Shown here: in pieces, positions 29,515-38,604 of the stretch
How the letters are laid out: every line of letters begins with the position of its first letter
How positions within the stretch are numbered: position 1 is the stretch's first letter
NCBI RefSeq assembly: GCF_000023465.1
Contig: NC_014041.1
Location: 1,013,001-1,077,000, forward strand
Length of the DNA: 64,000 nt
Source of the DNA: Zunongwangia profunda SM-A87
GTDB taxonomy: Bacteria > Bacteroidota > Bacteroidia > Flavobacteriales > Flavobacteriaceae
Direction: 5' to 3'
The notes under the pieces: model-generated
The model's input: only the letters and a program-made list of their open reading frames with translations
Database searches by the model: none
What the model was told of the DNA's origin: nothing
Position numbers and translations under genes: made by a program

Positions 29515-30699
29515 ATGGAATGGATAAGACAACGATTAGATAAATTTAAAGAGCCTTTTGGTAAGGGCAAAAAACTTGAAAAGTACGCTCCTGCCATTAA
29601 TGCTCTGGATACTTTTTTGTTTACACCTAACCACACCACTAAAACCGGTGCTCACATTCGTGATGGTGTAGATCTAAAAAGAACAATGATTACAGTAGTG
29701 TTAGCCCTAATCCCGGCCCTTATTTTTGGGATGTGGAATGGTGGATACCAGTACTTACATCAATTACCAGAATATGCGAATGGTGTTCCGTTTATGGATG
29801 CCTTTTTAGAAGGAGCTTCGAAAATCGTACCTATGATCATAGTTTCTTATGTTATAGGTCTTGGAATTGAGTTTGCTTTCGCAATTTTTAGAGGGCATGA
29901 AGTTAACGAAGGTTACCTGGTAACTGGATTACTTATTCCTATGGTAATGCCAATTGATATTCCGCTTTGGATGGTTGGTGTTTCTGTAGTTTTTTCTGTA
30001 ATTATTGGTAAAGAAGCTTTTGGGGGTACAGGGATGAATATTCTTAACCCGGCCTTAACGGCACGTGCATTTGCTTTCTTTGCCTATCCAACTTATATGT
30101 CTGGTAATACTGTATGGGTACACAATGCTTATGAGGTCGACGGTGTTTCAGGAGAGACTATTTTAGGGAAGTTAGCATCAGGTACAGATGTTCCTTACAA
30201 TACAATGGATATGTTCTCTGGTTTAATTCCGGGTTCTATTGCAGAAACTTCAACAATTTGTATTCTGGCCGGTGCTCTTATTTTAGTACTTACTAAAGTT
30301 GGTAGCTGGAGAATTATTTTAAGTGGGTTTATTGGGGCAGCAATAATGGCTTTTATATTTAACTCACTTCCAGCTTTAGGTGTTGAAGGAAATGATCTAA
30401 CTAATTTCCCATGGTACAATCATCTGGTAATTGGAGGTCTTGCTTTTGGTGTAGTGTTTATGGCAACAGATCCTGTATCTGCAGCGCAAACAATGAAAGG
30501 GAAATGGATTTATGGATTTTTGATTGGATTCTTTGCGGTGATGATCAGAATCTTTAACCCTGCATATCCGGAAGGAATTATGTTAGCGATCTTATTAATG
30601 AATGTATTTGCTCCTGTAATAGATCACTATGTGATTCAAGGAAATGTGAAGAAAAGAAAGAAAAGATTAGCTACAGTTAAAGAAGTGAAAACAGCTTAG
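29515..30699 (+). CDS. nqrB: Na+-translocating NADH-quinone reductase subunit B
   Basis: 394 aa polytopic membrane subunit that carries covalent FMN and riboflavin in characterised complexes. About ten hydrophobic segments are visible. The flavin-threonine motif, normally DxxSGAT in NqrB, reads DGVSGET here: acceptor Thr215 is kept but Ala is replaced by Glu214 (codon 30154-30156). The gene lies 11 bases after nqrA and 2 bases before nqrC. ApbE, which attaches the FMN, is encoded just beyond the operon. Confidence 0.97.
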   Translation: MEWIRQRLDKFKEPFGKGKKLEKYAPAINALDTFLFTPNHTTKTGAHIRDGVDLKRTMITVVLALIPALIFGMWNGGYQYLHQLPEYANGVPFMDAFLEGASKIVPMIIVSYVIGLGIEFAFAIFRGHEVNEGYLVTGLLIPMVMPIDIPLWMVGVSVVFSVIIGKEAFGGTGMNILNPALTARAFAFFAYPTYMSGNTVWVHNAYEVDGVSGETILGKLASGTDVPYNTMDMFSGLIPGSIAETSTICILAGALILVLTKVGSWRIILSGFIGAAIMAFIFNSLPALGVEGNDLTNFPWYNHLVIGGLAFGVVFMATDPVSAAQTMKGKWIYGFLIGFFAVMIRIFNPAYPEGIMLAILLMNVFAPVIDHYVIQGNVKKRKKRLATVKEVKTA

Positions 30700-30701
30700 T
30701 T

Positions 30702-31445
30702 ATGGAAGAGAAAACAGTAAATAAAACAAATACAAACGGCTATACTTTTATATTCGCTATTATAATGGTGTTAGTGGTAGCCAGTGTACTTGCTTTTACG
30801 GCAACATCGCTAAAGCCTTTGCAAAGTGAGAATGTGCGTAATGAAAAAATGCAAAACATTCTTGCTACTGTAGGTATAGAAACCAGCAGGGATAGCGCAC
30901 AGGCTTTATATGATAAATACATTACAGAAACAATTTCTTTAAGAGAAGATGGTTCTGTAGATAAATCGGTTGATGCTTTTGAGGTAGACCTAACAAAAGA
31001 ATTGCGTAAACCGGTTAATGAGCAAATTTACCCATTATATATAGCCGATATCGAGGGGGCTAAATATTATATAATACCTCTTAGAGGTAAAGGACTTTGG
31101 GATGCGATCTGGGGATATATTTCTCTTAAGGATGATGTCAATACAGTAAAAGGTGCTGTTTTTGATCACAAAGGGGAAACACCAGGTCTTGGAGCAGAAA
31201 TTACACAGGCATGGTTTCAGGAACGTTTTGAAGATGAAAAAATATTTGATGGAAACGGAAATCTTATAGGAGTGTCTGTTGTAAAAGGAAGTAAGGGAGA
31301 TGCAGATAAAGATGATAATCAGGTTGATGCCATATCTGGTGCTACCATTACCGGTAACGGGGTTTCTGATATGATATCTGAGAGATTAAAGCATTACCTG
31401 CCTTATTTTAAGCAACAAACTGATGTTAAAGTAGCAACTAAGTAA
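30702..31445 (+). CDS. nqrC: Na+-translocating NADH-quinone reductase subunit C
   Basis: 247 aa. One N-terminal membrane helix (about 13-36) anchors a periplasmic FMN-binding domain with the canonical ApbE target [13 protein letters not shown] (acceptor Thr about residue 215). Also visible are the conserved [12 protein letters not shown] and [10 protein letters not shown]. Tightly packed between nqrB and nqrD. Confidence 0.97.
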   Translation: MEEKTVNKTNTNGYTFIFAIIMVLVVASVLAFTATSLKPLQSENVRNEKMQNILATVGIETSRDSAQALYDKYITETISLREDGSVDKSVDAFEVDLTKELRKPVNEQIYPLYIADIEGAKYYIIPLRGKGLWDAIWGYISLKDDVNTVKGAVFDHKGETPGLGAEITQAWFQERFEDEKIFDGNGNLIGVSVVKGSKGDADKDDNQVDAISGATITGNGVSDMISERLKHYLPYFKQQTDVKVATK

Positions 31446-31447
31446 TT

Positions 31448-32206
31448 ATGAAGACAGATAACAAACAAACTTCTACAGATTCGGCTCAAAAGGCTGCTGA
31501 GAAGAAAAAAGATGAAATGATTCTGTTCTTATCAAGTTCAGAAGAGAAGGAACATTTTCTGTCTAAGAATAACAGGAAATTATTATCAGATCCATTTAAC
31601 GACAATAACCCTATTACTGTACAGGTATTAGGTATTTGTTCGGCGTTAGCAATTACGGTACAATTAAGGCCTGCTTTAGTAATGGCTTTGGCGGTAATTG
31701 TAGTAGTAGCTTTTTCTAACATCATCGTTTCTTTAATTAGAAATTTAATTCCTAATAGAATTAGGATTATCGTACAGCTTGTAGTAGTTGCCTCTTTGGT
31801 GATTTTAGTGGATCAGGTACTTAAAGCCTACTCTTATGATGTGAGTAAGCAGCTTTCGGTTTTCGTAGGTCTTATTATTACAAACTGTATTGTAATGGGA
31901 CGTTTAGAGGCTTTCGCTTTAGGAAATGGTGTGTATAAATCTTTTCTTGACGGTATAGGAAATGGAGCCGGTTATGGTTTTATTCTTATCGTAGTGGCTT
32001 TCTTTAGAGAACTATTAGGTTCAGGGAAATTATTTGGATACGAAGTCTTAGGACATAAAGCGCCAACATTAGCAGATTCTACTGGTCTTTATGCCTTAGG
32101 TTATGAAAATAACGGTTTGATGTTGTTATCACCAATGGCACTTATTATTGTAGGGATCATTATTTGGGTACAACGTGCAAGAAACCGCAAACTAATCGAA
32201 GAATAA
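31448..32206 (+). CDS. nqrD: Na+-translocating NADH-quinone reductase subunit D
   Basis: 252 aa membrane subunit. The core from [16 protein letters not shown] (about residue 51) onward, with ISKQ-type [21 protein letters not shown] and [20 protein letters not shown], is standard for NqrD, which with NqrE holds the intramembrane [2Fe-2S] cluster. NqrD is usually about 210 aa; here a charged 40-odd-residue extension precedes the core. ATG at 31448 is 2 bases from the nqrC stop; an internal ATG at 31517 would remove 23 residues of it. Confidence 0.95.
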   Translation: MKTDNKQTSTDSAQKAAEKKKDEMILFLSSSEEKEHFLSKNNRKLLSDPFNDNNPITVQVLGICSALAITVQLRPALVMALAVIVVVAFSNIIVSLIRNLIPNRIRIIVQLVVVASLVILVDQVLKAYSYDVSKQLSVFVGLIITNCIVMGRLEAFALGNGVYKSFLDGIGNGAGYGFILIVVAFFRELLGSGKLFGYEVLGHKAPTLADSTGLYALGYENNGLMLLSPMALIIVGIIIWVQRARNRKLIEE

Positions 32207-32230
32207 TTATCAACAGCGAATTATCTTATT

Positions 32231-32845
32231 ATGGAATATTTAAATTTATTTGTTAGAAGTATTTTCATAGAAAATATGATTTTTGCCTACTTCTTAGGAA
32301 TGTGTTCCTATTTAGCAGTGTCAAAAACAGTGAATACCGCTGTTGGTCTTGGTGCGGCAGTAATATTTGTACTTACCGTAACGGTACCAATCAACTTTCT
32401 ATTAGATCAGTATTTATTAAGCCCTGGTGCTTTATCCTGGTTAAATCCTGAATATGCTAATGTGGATCTTAGTTTCTTAAGTTTTATCATGTTTATTGCG
32501 GTAATTGCCTCTATGGTACAACTTGTAGAAATGATTGTAGAGAAATTTGCTCCGGCACTGTATGGAGCATTAGGTATTTTTCTTCCGCTTATTGCAGTAA
32601 ACTGTGCCATCTTAGGTGGGTCTTTATTTATGCAACAAAAGAATTTTGGAGGAATAGGAGAAGCCGTAACTTATGGTTTTGGTAGTGGTATAGGATGGTT
32701 TTTGGCCATTATTGCTATCGCTGCAATTAGAGAAAAAATTACCTACTCTAATGTTCCTGCACCATTAAAAGGTCTTGGTATAACATTTATCATTACAGGA
32801 CTAATGGCGATAGGATTTATGAGTTTTATGGGTATTAAATTATAA
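32231..32845 (+). CDS. nqrE: Na+-translocating NADH-quinone reductase subunit E
   Basis: 204 aa, six membrane helices, homologous to NqrD in inverted topology. Conserved stretches are [21 protein letters not shown] (N-terminal, with a cluster-ligand Cys) and [22 protein letters not shown] (second Cys). Starts 24 bases after nqrD. Confidence 0.97.
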   Translation: MEYLNLFVRSIFIENMIFAYFLGMCSYLAVSKTVNTAVGLGAAVIFVLTVTVPINFLLDQYLLSPGALSWLNPEYANVDLSFLSFIMFIAVIASMVQLVEMIVEKFAPALYGALGIFLPLIAVNCAILGGSLFMQQKNFGGIGEAVTYGFGSGIGWFLAIIAIAAIREKITYSNVPAPLKGLGITFIITGLMAIGFMSFMGIKL

Positions 32846-32861
32846 AAGAAAAACAACAACA

Positions 32862-34148
32862 ATGACAGTTATAATTGCAAGTATAGTTGTATTCTTAATT
32901 TTGATCCTTCTTTTGGTTTCTATTCTTCTAGGGGCTAAAGCGAAGTTAATCCCTTCGGGACCGGTTAAAATTAATGTAAACGGAGAAAAAGACCTTGAAG
33001 TTAGTTCTGGAGGAACGCTGCTTGGTACTTTAGGTTCAGAGAAACTTTTCCTTCCTTCTGCTTGTGGTGGAGGTGGTACCTGCATCCAGTGTAAATGTAT
33101 CGTTAAAGAAGGAGGAGGAACACTTTTACCTACAGAAGAACCACACTTTACCCGTAAGGAAATCGCTGATGGCTGGAGACTTGGTTGCCAGGTGAAGGTA
33201 AAACAGGATATGAAGATTCAGATTCCTGAAGAAGTTTTTGGAATTAAAAAATGGGAAGCGACGGTAGTAAGAAACTATAATGTTGCTTCTTTTATTAAGG
33301 AATTTGTAGTGGAAATTCCTGAAGATATGGACTATAAAGCGGGAGGATATATTCAGATTGAAATTCCGAAATGTGAAGTTCCATATAAAGATATTGATAT
33401 TACCGCTCACCCTGAAGAGCATGAAACACCGGATAAATTTCAAGCGGAGTGGGATAAGTTTAACTTATGGCCTCTTGTAATGAAAAACAATGAAACCGTG
33501 GAGCGTGCATATTCTATGGCTTCTTATCCGGCAGAAGGACGTGAGATTATGCTTAATGTTCGTATTGCTACTCCACCATGGGATAGAGGTAAGAACGGAT
33601 GGATGGATGTAAACCCTGGTATTGCTTCCTCATATATCTTCTCTAGAAAGAAAGGTGATAAAGTAACTATATCAGGACCTTATGGAGAATTCTTTATTAA
33701 TGAAAGTGATGCAGAAATGCTTTACGTAGGTGGTGGTGCAGGTATGGCACCAATGCGTTCTCACTTATATCATCTTTTCCGTACTGTAAAGACAGGTAGA
33801 AAAGTAACGTACTGGTATGGTGGGCGTTCTAAACGAGAACTTTTTTATACTGAACATTTTAGAGCCTTAGAAAGAGATTTTCCTAACTTTAAATTCTATT
33901 TAGCGCTTTCAGAACCTTTAGAAGAGGATAATTGGAAAGAAAAAGACGGAATTGATGGAGAAGGCGACGGTTTCGTAGGCTTTATTCACCAGGTTGTAAT
34001 TGATAATTACTTGAGTCATCATGATGAACCAGAGGATATAGAATATTATTTCTGTGGACCACCGCTTATGAATAAAGCGGTAGAGAAAATGACCGAAGAT
34101 TTTGGAGTACCTCGTGAGAATGTAAGATTCGATGATTTTGGAGGATAA
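32862..34148 (+). CDS. nqrF: Na+-translocating NADH-quinone reductase subunit F
   Basis: 428 aa NADH-oxidising subunit. One N-terminal helix (about 3-24) is followed by a plant-type ferredoxin domain with [2Fe-2S] ligands in [14 protein letters not shown] and the distant GCQVKV. Then comes an FAD/NADH reductase domain: the FAD site RAYSMASYP, the NADH-side [13 protein letters not shown] and the C-terminal [10 protein letters not shown]. Last core gene of the operon; a strong terminator follows. Confidence 0.97.
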   Translation: MTVIIASIVVFLILILLLVSILLGAKAKLIPSGPVKINVNGEKDLEVSSGGTLLGTLGSEKLFLPSACGGGGTCIQCKCIVKEGGGTLLPTEEPHFTRKEIADGWRLGCQVKVKQDMKIQIPEEVFGIKKWEATVVRNYNVASFIKEFVVEIPEDMDYKAGGYIQIEIPKCEVPYKDIDITAHPEEHETPDKFQAEWDKFNLWPLVMKNNETVERAYSMASYPAEGREIMLNVRIATPPWDRGKNGWMDVNPGIASSYIFSRKKGDKVTISGPYGEFFINESDAEMLYVGGGAGMAPMRSHLYHLFRTVKTGRKVTYWYGGRSKRELFYTEHFRALERDFPNFKFYLALSEPLEEDNWKEKDGIDGEGDGFVGFIHQVVIDNYLSHHDEPEDIEYYFCGPPLMNKAVEKMTEDFGVPRENVRFDDFGG

Positions 34149-34171
34149 TTCAAAATTTAGCATATAATTTT

Positions 34172-34204
34172 AAAAAGCCGATTTGAACAAGTCGGCTTTT
34201 TTTA
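34172..34204 (+). terminator. rho-independent terminator of nqrABCDEF
   Basis: 9-bp stem AAAAGCCGA / TCGGCTTTT (34173-34181 with 34192-34200), then T's. It separates nqrF from the small gene and apbE. Confidence 0.85.
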
Positions 34205-34238
34205 TAATCTTTTGTGTCAGGCTTTAGTCTTCTATTCG

Positions 34239-34246
34239 TAATTTTG
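34239..34246 (+). promoter_or_regulatory. promoter of the small gene-apbE pair; possibly leaderless
   Basis: TAATTTTG ends only 4 bases before the ATG at 34251. If this -7 box is used, transcription would start at or next to the start codon. Confidence 0.45.
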
Positions 34247-34250
34247 TAGC

Positions 34251-34610
34251 ATGGCGAACGAATTATCAAAACAAGAACTTCATAACCTCGCGATGAATGT
34301 AGTAGGGAAAGACCTTGAAAAAAAAGGATATGAGTTTTTAGGGGTAAACAGTAGTATAAAAGCAAATCCTCAATTTGTAGCATTAAAAGACAAGAAACTT
34401 CATTTTGTAGTGGTTCGTGCTATTAATTATCCTATGGATCCTAGGATAATGGACAGGGTGTATATGGAAACAATGAAGCAACATGCTTCTAAGTTTGAGG
34501 CGAGAACATTTTACGCCGGTGTTGGGATCGCAAATGCTAAAGATTATGAATTACCGGTAACTCACGAAGAAAATTATATTATCAATTATGATGGCTGGCA
34601 GGAAATTTAA
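34251..34610 (+). CDS. small uncharacterised protein between nqrF and apbE
   Basis: 119 aa, soluble, no signal or membrane segment, mixed alpha/beta composition. I do not recognise a named domain. It opens with a charged helix (SKQELHNLAMNVVGKDLEKKGYEFLG), then a basic stretch and MDPRIMDRVYMETMKQHASKF. Its 3' end overlaps the apbE start by 23 bases, so the two are translationally linked. Position next to nqr and apbE suggests a role in maturation or supply of the Na+ pump, which is inference. It is separated from nqrF by a terminator and has its own promoter candidate. Confidence 0.8.
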   Translation: MANELSKQELHNLAMNVVGKDLEKKGYEFLGVNSSIKANPQFVALKDKKLHFVVVRAINYPMDPRIMDRVYMETMKQHASKFEARTFYAGVGIANAKDYELPVTHEENYIINYDGWQEI

Positions 34611-35625
34611 GGTTTTAGTATCAATATTAGTTCTTTTTATCGCCTTTAGTTTTAGCGCTTGTGAAGGCAATGAATTTGAAGAACAGAATTACTCAGGTAA
34701 TGCTTTGGGTACTTCTTACCACATAAAAATTTTTACAGGAAAGGAAGATTTACAAATCGAAAAAGGATTGGATAGTGTTTTTCAGGTAATAAATAAGTCT
34801 ATGAGTACTTATTGGGAAGATTCTGATATCTCTTTGATCAATCGCGGAATAGATTCTATAAAAGTCGACGCAAACTTTCAAAATGTTTTTAAAGCTTCAG
34901 AACAAATTTATAAAGAAACTAATGGCTATTTTGATCCCACTGTAGGTAATTTAGTCAATGCCTACGGATTTGGTCCTGACAAAAGCCTGGAAGCATTAGA
35001 TGTAGATACTATAGACTCCTTACTGCAATATGTAGGATTCGATAAATTGAAGTTGACTGATGAAGATCGTATTGCAAAAGAAAATCCACACATTTATCTT
35101 GATTTTAATGCCATAGCAAAAGGATACACAATAGATGTTATTGCAGAATATTTTGAAAATAAAGGCATACATAATTATTTAATTGAATTGGGAGGAGAAC
35201 TAGTTAGTAAAGGAGAGCACATTACAAAGCAGAAGCCTTTTATTGTAGCTATAGATGATCCATTGCAAGAAGAAGGGGAAAGAACCTTTCAGGCTACTTT
35301 AAAGCTAAAAAACAGGGCTATGGCGACATCTGGTAATTATCGTAAGTTTAGGGTAGATTCGACTACCGGAGAGCGTTTTGTGCATACCATAAACCCGCTT
35401 AACGGAAAACCCGAAAGAAGCAATTTGCTGAGTGCCTCTGTTTTAGCTGAAAGTTGCATGTTGGCTGATGGATACGCAACCGCATTTATGGCTTTGGGAT
35501 TAGAAAAAGCGAAAAAATTATCCTTAGAATTAGAGGATGTGGATGTGTATTTTATCTATGCTGAAAACGATTCCATTAAAGTATATGCTTCTGCAGGATT
35601 TCAAGAAAGCTTGCTTACGGATTGA
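34588..35625 (+). CDS. apbE: FAD:protein FMN transferase ApbE (lipoprotein)
   Basis: 345 aa Mg-dependent enzyme that transfers FMN from FAD to a Thr in the SGAT motif of NqrB and NqrC. The N-terminus is a lipoprotein signal (VLFIAFSFSAC, Cys about 25), placing it on the periplasmic side where those domains face. Family motifs are GTSYHIKIF, MSTYWEDSDIS, DFNAIAKGYTID (FAD site), LIELGGELVSKG and TSGNYRKF. ATG at 34588 overlaps the preceding gene; ATG at 34591 is equally possible. Confidence 0.95.
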   Translation: MMAGRKFKVLVSILVLFIAFSFSACEGNEFEEQNYSGNALGTSYHIKIFTGKEDLQIEKGLDSVFQVINKSMSTYWEDSDISLINRGIDSIKVDANFQNVFKASEQIYKETNGYFDPTVGNLVNAYGFGPDKSLEALDVDTIDSLLQYVGFDKLKLTDEDRIAKENPHIYLDFNAIAKGYTIDVIAEYFENKGIHNYLIELGGELVSKGEHITKQKPFIVAIDDPLQEEGERTFQATLKLKNRAMATSGNYRKFRVDSTTGERFVHTINPLNGKPERSNLLSASVLAESCMLADGYATAFMALGLEKAKKLSLELEDVDVYFIYAENDSIKVYASAGFQESLLTD

Positions 35626-35897
35626 TTCTAATAGAATAGGTTTGGTTTGGATTCACTCCGTGATGATATAATTAGTTTCAGTACCGATGTTGCTGTATCT
35701 GTGGGCGTAGACATCGAAAAAAAGAACTTGTAATAAGATCAACTAGTTTTATCTACAAAACTCTTGCTATAATCATTTGGTTAAACTATGTAAATATTCC
35801 ATAGCGTTTGTTCCAGAAATTTGCATAATTTTTAGATTATTCCTTCATATACTTTACTGAGCCTTTACATAGAAATTCTTAAAAGGGTAGAGGTGAT

Positions 35898-36671
35898 CTA
35901 AGCCGTTGGCTTAAGGCATACCGGGATAATTTCTCCCTTAGCAAGCCGAAATTTATCAACTTCAGCAGGGGATAACTCTTCTGTAAAATTTACTTCCTCA
36001 ACTTTAAAGCCTATACTTCTTAACTTTTCAAAATAGTCTCTTCCATAAATACGCACATGGTCATATTGGCCAAAAATACGTGCTCTTTCTTTAGGATCTG
36101 TAATACTATTATCTTCAAAAGTAGTAGAGCGATCTAATTCTTGCGGAATTTGTAAAATAGCGGTACCTCCTGGTTTGAGCACACGTAGGATTTCCTGCAT
36201 GGCTTTAGTATCATCGGGGATATGTTCTAAGACATGATTGCATAAAATAAAATCATATTGATTGTTCTTAAATGGAAGATTGCAGATGTCTGCCTTAACA
36301 TCAGCTAAGGGAGAATTAAGATCTGTGGTAGTGTAATCGAGATTGCTTAAATTCCTAAAGCGTCTATAAAAGGCCTGCTCTGGGGCAAAGTGCAGGACTT
36401 TAATAGGAGCTTTAAAAAAGTTTGTTTTTAGCTTTAAATAAAGCCATAATAGCCGATGACGCTCTAAAGAGAGCGTAGAGGGTGATAAGACATTTTCCCG
36501 CTGATTCTCATACCCATATGGCAAAAATTTTTTAAAACTTTTGCCGTCTATAGGATCAGTATAGGTATTACCTTTTAGTGTTAGAACCAAAAATGGTTTA
36601 ACAAAATAACTAAGACGTATTAATAACGGTCTTGGTACTGTATTGAGAATCTTTTTAAAGAGCCTTTTCAT
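35898..36671 (-). CDS. class I SAM-dependent methyltransferase
   Basis: 257 aa. A basic, hydrophobic N-terminal stretch precedes a Methyltransf_11-type domain: KVLHFAPEQAF (SAM loop, altered from the usual DxGxG), DICNLPFKNNQYDFILCNHVLEHI and EILRVLKPGGTAILQIP. The substrate cannot be deduced. It lies 69 bases after the NUMOD4 gene in a leftward run headed by the HAD and map genes. Confidence 0.87.
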   Translation of the reverse strand: MKRLFKKILNTVPRPLLIRLSYFVKPFLVLTLKGNTYTDPIDGKSFKKFLPYGYENQRENVLSPSTLSLERHRLLWLYLKLKTNFFKAPIKVLHFAPEQAFYRRFRNLSNLDYTTTDLNSPLADVKADICNLPFKNNQYDFILCNHVLEHIPDDTKAMQEILRVLKPGGTAILQIPQELDRSTTFEDNSITDPKERARIFGQYDHVRIYGRDYFEKLRSIGFKVEEVNFTEELSPAEVDKFRLAKGEIIPVCLKPTA

Positions 36672-36740
36672 TTAAATATATCTTTCCGGAGCCAAAGATA
36701 TTCAAATAAAATGCTTTCAGCAGGATTTTATATTGAATGT

Positions 36741-37307
36741 CTAAACTTCAATATCTCCCCAGTTCTCACCAGATTTAATACGGTAAAGTTGCATTTCGGA
36801 AACTCCAAATTGTTTTGCTAGAACTCGTATTCTTGTTTTTCTGTTTGGATCCAGCAATTTCTTTTTAAGAATAACCGCTTGTGCATAGGTTAATTTAGAA
36901 TAAGAGGTCACTTTTCTAAGCTTACGTTTTTTCTTATTCTCTTTAACGCTGGGGCTGTGGTATTGATGTGCAACCCATTCGTCTTTGGTAGCCCATGCAA
37001 TGTTCTCTACGCGATTATCATCTTTTTGGAAATTTTTATGAATTACATATTTATCACCTTCTTTTTTGTCAAGAAAAAGTTCTGCGACAATGCGGTGTAT
37101 GTAATAAGTCTTGGATTTTCCAGACTTTAGTCTTACGGCAAAATTAAGGTAGCCTCCAACTCGGCCGCCACGCATTAATTCACCTTCTTCTTTGTTTTTT
37201 AGGAAGCTTACCAGTCTACCGTAATTAGATACTTTGTAGACAAAACGGTCTTCCCATTCTTCTTTGTGTAGGGTTTTCCAAACCTCTCCTCTGAAATTTT
37301 TAATCAT
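36741..37307 (-). CDS. NUMOD4/HNH homing-endonuclease-like protein
   Basis: 188 aa. Residues about 7-55 match NUMOD4 (EVWKTL, then VYKVSNYGRLVSF). An HNH-type segment follows (YYIHRIVAELFL, then YVIHKNFQKDDNRVENIAWAT, with His90, Asn92 and Asn102 in the expected places). The C-terminus (about 158-185, RVLAKQFGVSEMQLYRIKSG) looks like a DNA-binding helix-turn-helix. This is the layout of free-standing homing endonucleases of introns and phages, yet no intron, intein or phage is nearby. The start overlaps the end of map by 8 bases, so it is translationally coupled to a housekeeping gene. It may be a domesticated DNA-binding protein. Confidence 0.82.
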   Translation of the reverse strand: MIKNFRGEVWKTLHKEEWEDRFVYKVSNYGRLVSFLKNKEEGELMRGGRVGGYLNFAVRLKSGKSKTYYIHRIVAELFLDKKEGDKYVIHKNFQKDDNRVENIAWATKDEWVAHQYHSPSVKENKKKRKLRKVTSYSKLTYAQAVILKKKLLDPNRKTRIRVLAKQFGVSEMQLYRIKSGENWGDIEV

Positions 37308-38115
37308 AGGTTTTTGCTCTAAATTCGTCTTCTTCGTTACTTTCTATGCCTAAAGCTTCATAGATATAACTGAAGGTGGACAGCAGCTCCGGTTTGCCGT
37401 CGATTAAGGCTACATCATGTTCAAAGTGAGCACTTGGTTTATTGTCTGCAGTTAAAATAGTCCAGCCATCGGGAAGCTGTTTTATGCGGCGTGTTCCCAA
37501 ATTCGTCATGGGTTCTATCGCAACAACCATTCCTTCTACAAATTTTTTTCCTCGACCTTTTCTGCCATAATTGGGCATTTCAGGGTCTTCATGCATTTTA
37601 GCGCCAAGGCCGTGGCCAACAAGCTCACGAACAACTCCGTAACCATGGTCTTCAGTAAATTTCTGAATAGCATAGCCAACATCACCGACACGATTGCCGG
37701 CTTTGAATTCTCTTATTCCTACGTAAAGTGACTCTTTGGTAACCTCCAGGAGTTTTTTAGTTTCTGGGGCAATTTCTCCTACAGCAAAGGTATACGCATG
37801 GTCTCCGTAAAAACCATTTTTTAAAGCGCCACAATCAATAGAAATAATATCACCTTCTACAAGGGGTTTTTCGTTAGGAATCCCATGCACAACCTGCGCA
37901 TTAGGACTCATACAAAGGGAATTTGGAAAATCGTACATTCCAAGGAATCCGGGATGAGCACCGTGGTCTCTTATAAATTCTTCAGCTAGCTTATCTAAAT
38001 GAAGTGTAGTTACACCAGGTTTAACCTCTTTGGCCAGCATTCCCAGGGTTTTAGACACGATTTGTGCACTTTCCCTCATTAATTCAATTTGTTCCCTTGT
38101 TTTAGGTATAATCAT
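37300..38115 (-). CDS. map: methionine aminopeptidase, type I
   Basis: 271 aa dinuclear-metal protease that removes initiator Met from new proteins. Pita-bread fold motifs are complete: HGIPNEKPL, DCGALKNGFYGDHAYTFA (two Asp ligands), GHGLGAKMHEDPEMPN (His ligand), VVAIEPMTNL (Glu ligand) and FEHDVALID (last Glu replaced by Asp in this written segment, with EH preceding). Starts 19 bases after the HAD gene; its end overlaps the NUMOD4 gene. Confidence 0.96.
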   Translation of the reverse strand: MIIPKTREQIELMRESAQIVSKTLGMLAKEVKPGVTTLHLDKLAEEFIRDHGAHPGFLGMYDFPNSLCMSPNAQVVHGIPNEKPLVEGDIISIDCGALKNGFYGDHAYTFAVGEIAPETKKLLEVTKESLYVGIREFKAGNRVGDVGYAIQKFTEDHGYGVVRELVGHGLGAKMHEDPEMPNYGRKGRGKKFVEGMVVAIEPMTNLGTRRIKQLPDGWTILTADNKPSAHFEHDVALIDGKPELLSTFSYIYEALGIESNEEDEFRAKTYD

Positions 38116-38134
38116 TAGTGTTACTCTTTATACT

Positions 38135-38545
38135 TTAAAGTCTACCGAAAAATCGGTTTTTCTTCTTTTTAAATTGTTTTGGGTTTTTGCTCCCCGTTTT
38201 TTTAGAAATAATCTGATAGATTTCTCCCCAACCCATCATGCCACCTATGTTACGGTCATCAATAAAAATATCGGCCAAAATCTTACGACTTAGGCTTTCA
38301 TCAAAATTTTCTTCAGGGTAGCTTTTATTTACAGCATAGAAACTTATGCCATTATTTTTGCAAAATGTCACGGCCTCCTCTAAACGAGTGCCTTTGCGGT
38401 AAGTCCATAGAATAAGGTTATGACCATCTTCCTGTAGCTTTTTTAAAGTTTCAAAAGCAAACAAAAGTGGCTTACCTATTTCAGGGTACTTATTTTCTAC
38501 AATAGTACCGTCAAAATCTATCGCTATTGTTAGTGTAGGGGACAT
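38135..38545 (-). CDS. BT0820-type HAD-superfamily phosphatase
   Basis: 136 aa from ATG at 38545; a TTG 12 bases further upstream is less likely because it sits in the presumed -7 box. Motif I is AIDFDGTIVE (about 8-17), motif II the LWTYRKG segment, and motif IV DIFIDDRNIGG. The size and absence of a large cap fit the small Bacteroidota BT0820 family of unknown substrate. The C-terminus is highly basic (KNPKQFKKKKNRF). First gene of a run with map. Confidence 0.85.
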   Translation of the reverse strand: MSPTLTIAIDFDGTIVENKYPEIGKPLLFAFETLKKLQEDGHNLILWTYRKGTRLEEAVTFCKNNGISFYAVNKSYPEENFDESLSRKILADIFIDDRNIGGMMGWGEIYQIISKKTGSKNPKQFKKKKNRFFGRL

Positions 38546-38554
38546 AACGTTCAG

Positions 38555-38562
38555 CAAAATTA
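38555..38562 (-). promoter_or_regulatory. promoter of the HAD-map run, -7 box
   Basis: TAATTTTG on the minus strand, 9 bases before the ATG at 38545. Confidence 0.45.
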
Positions 38563-38604
38563 AATGAATAGCAATTAACTATCCGTTTTCAAATACTTAT
38601 TTAT

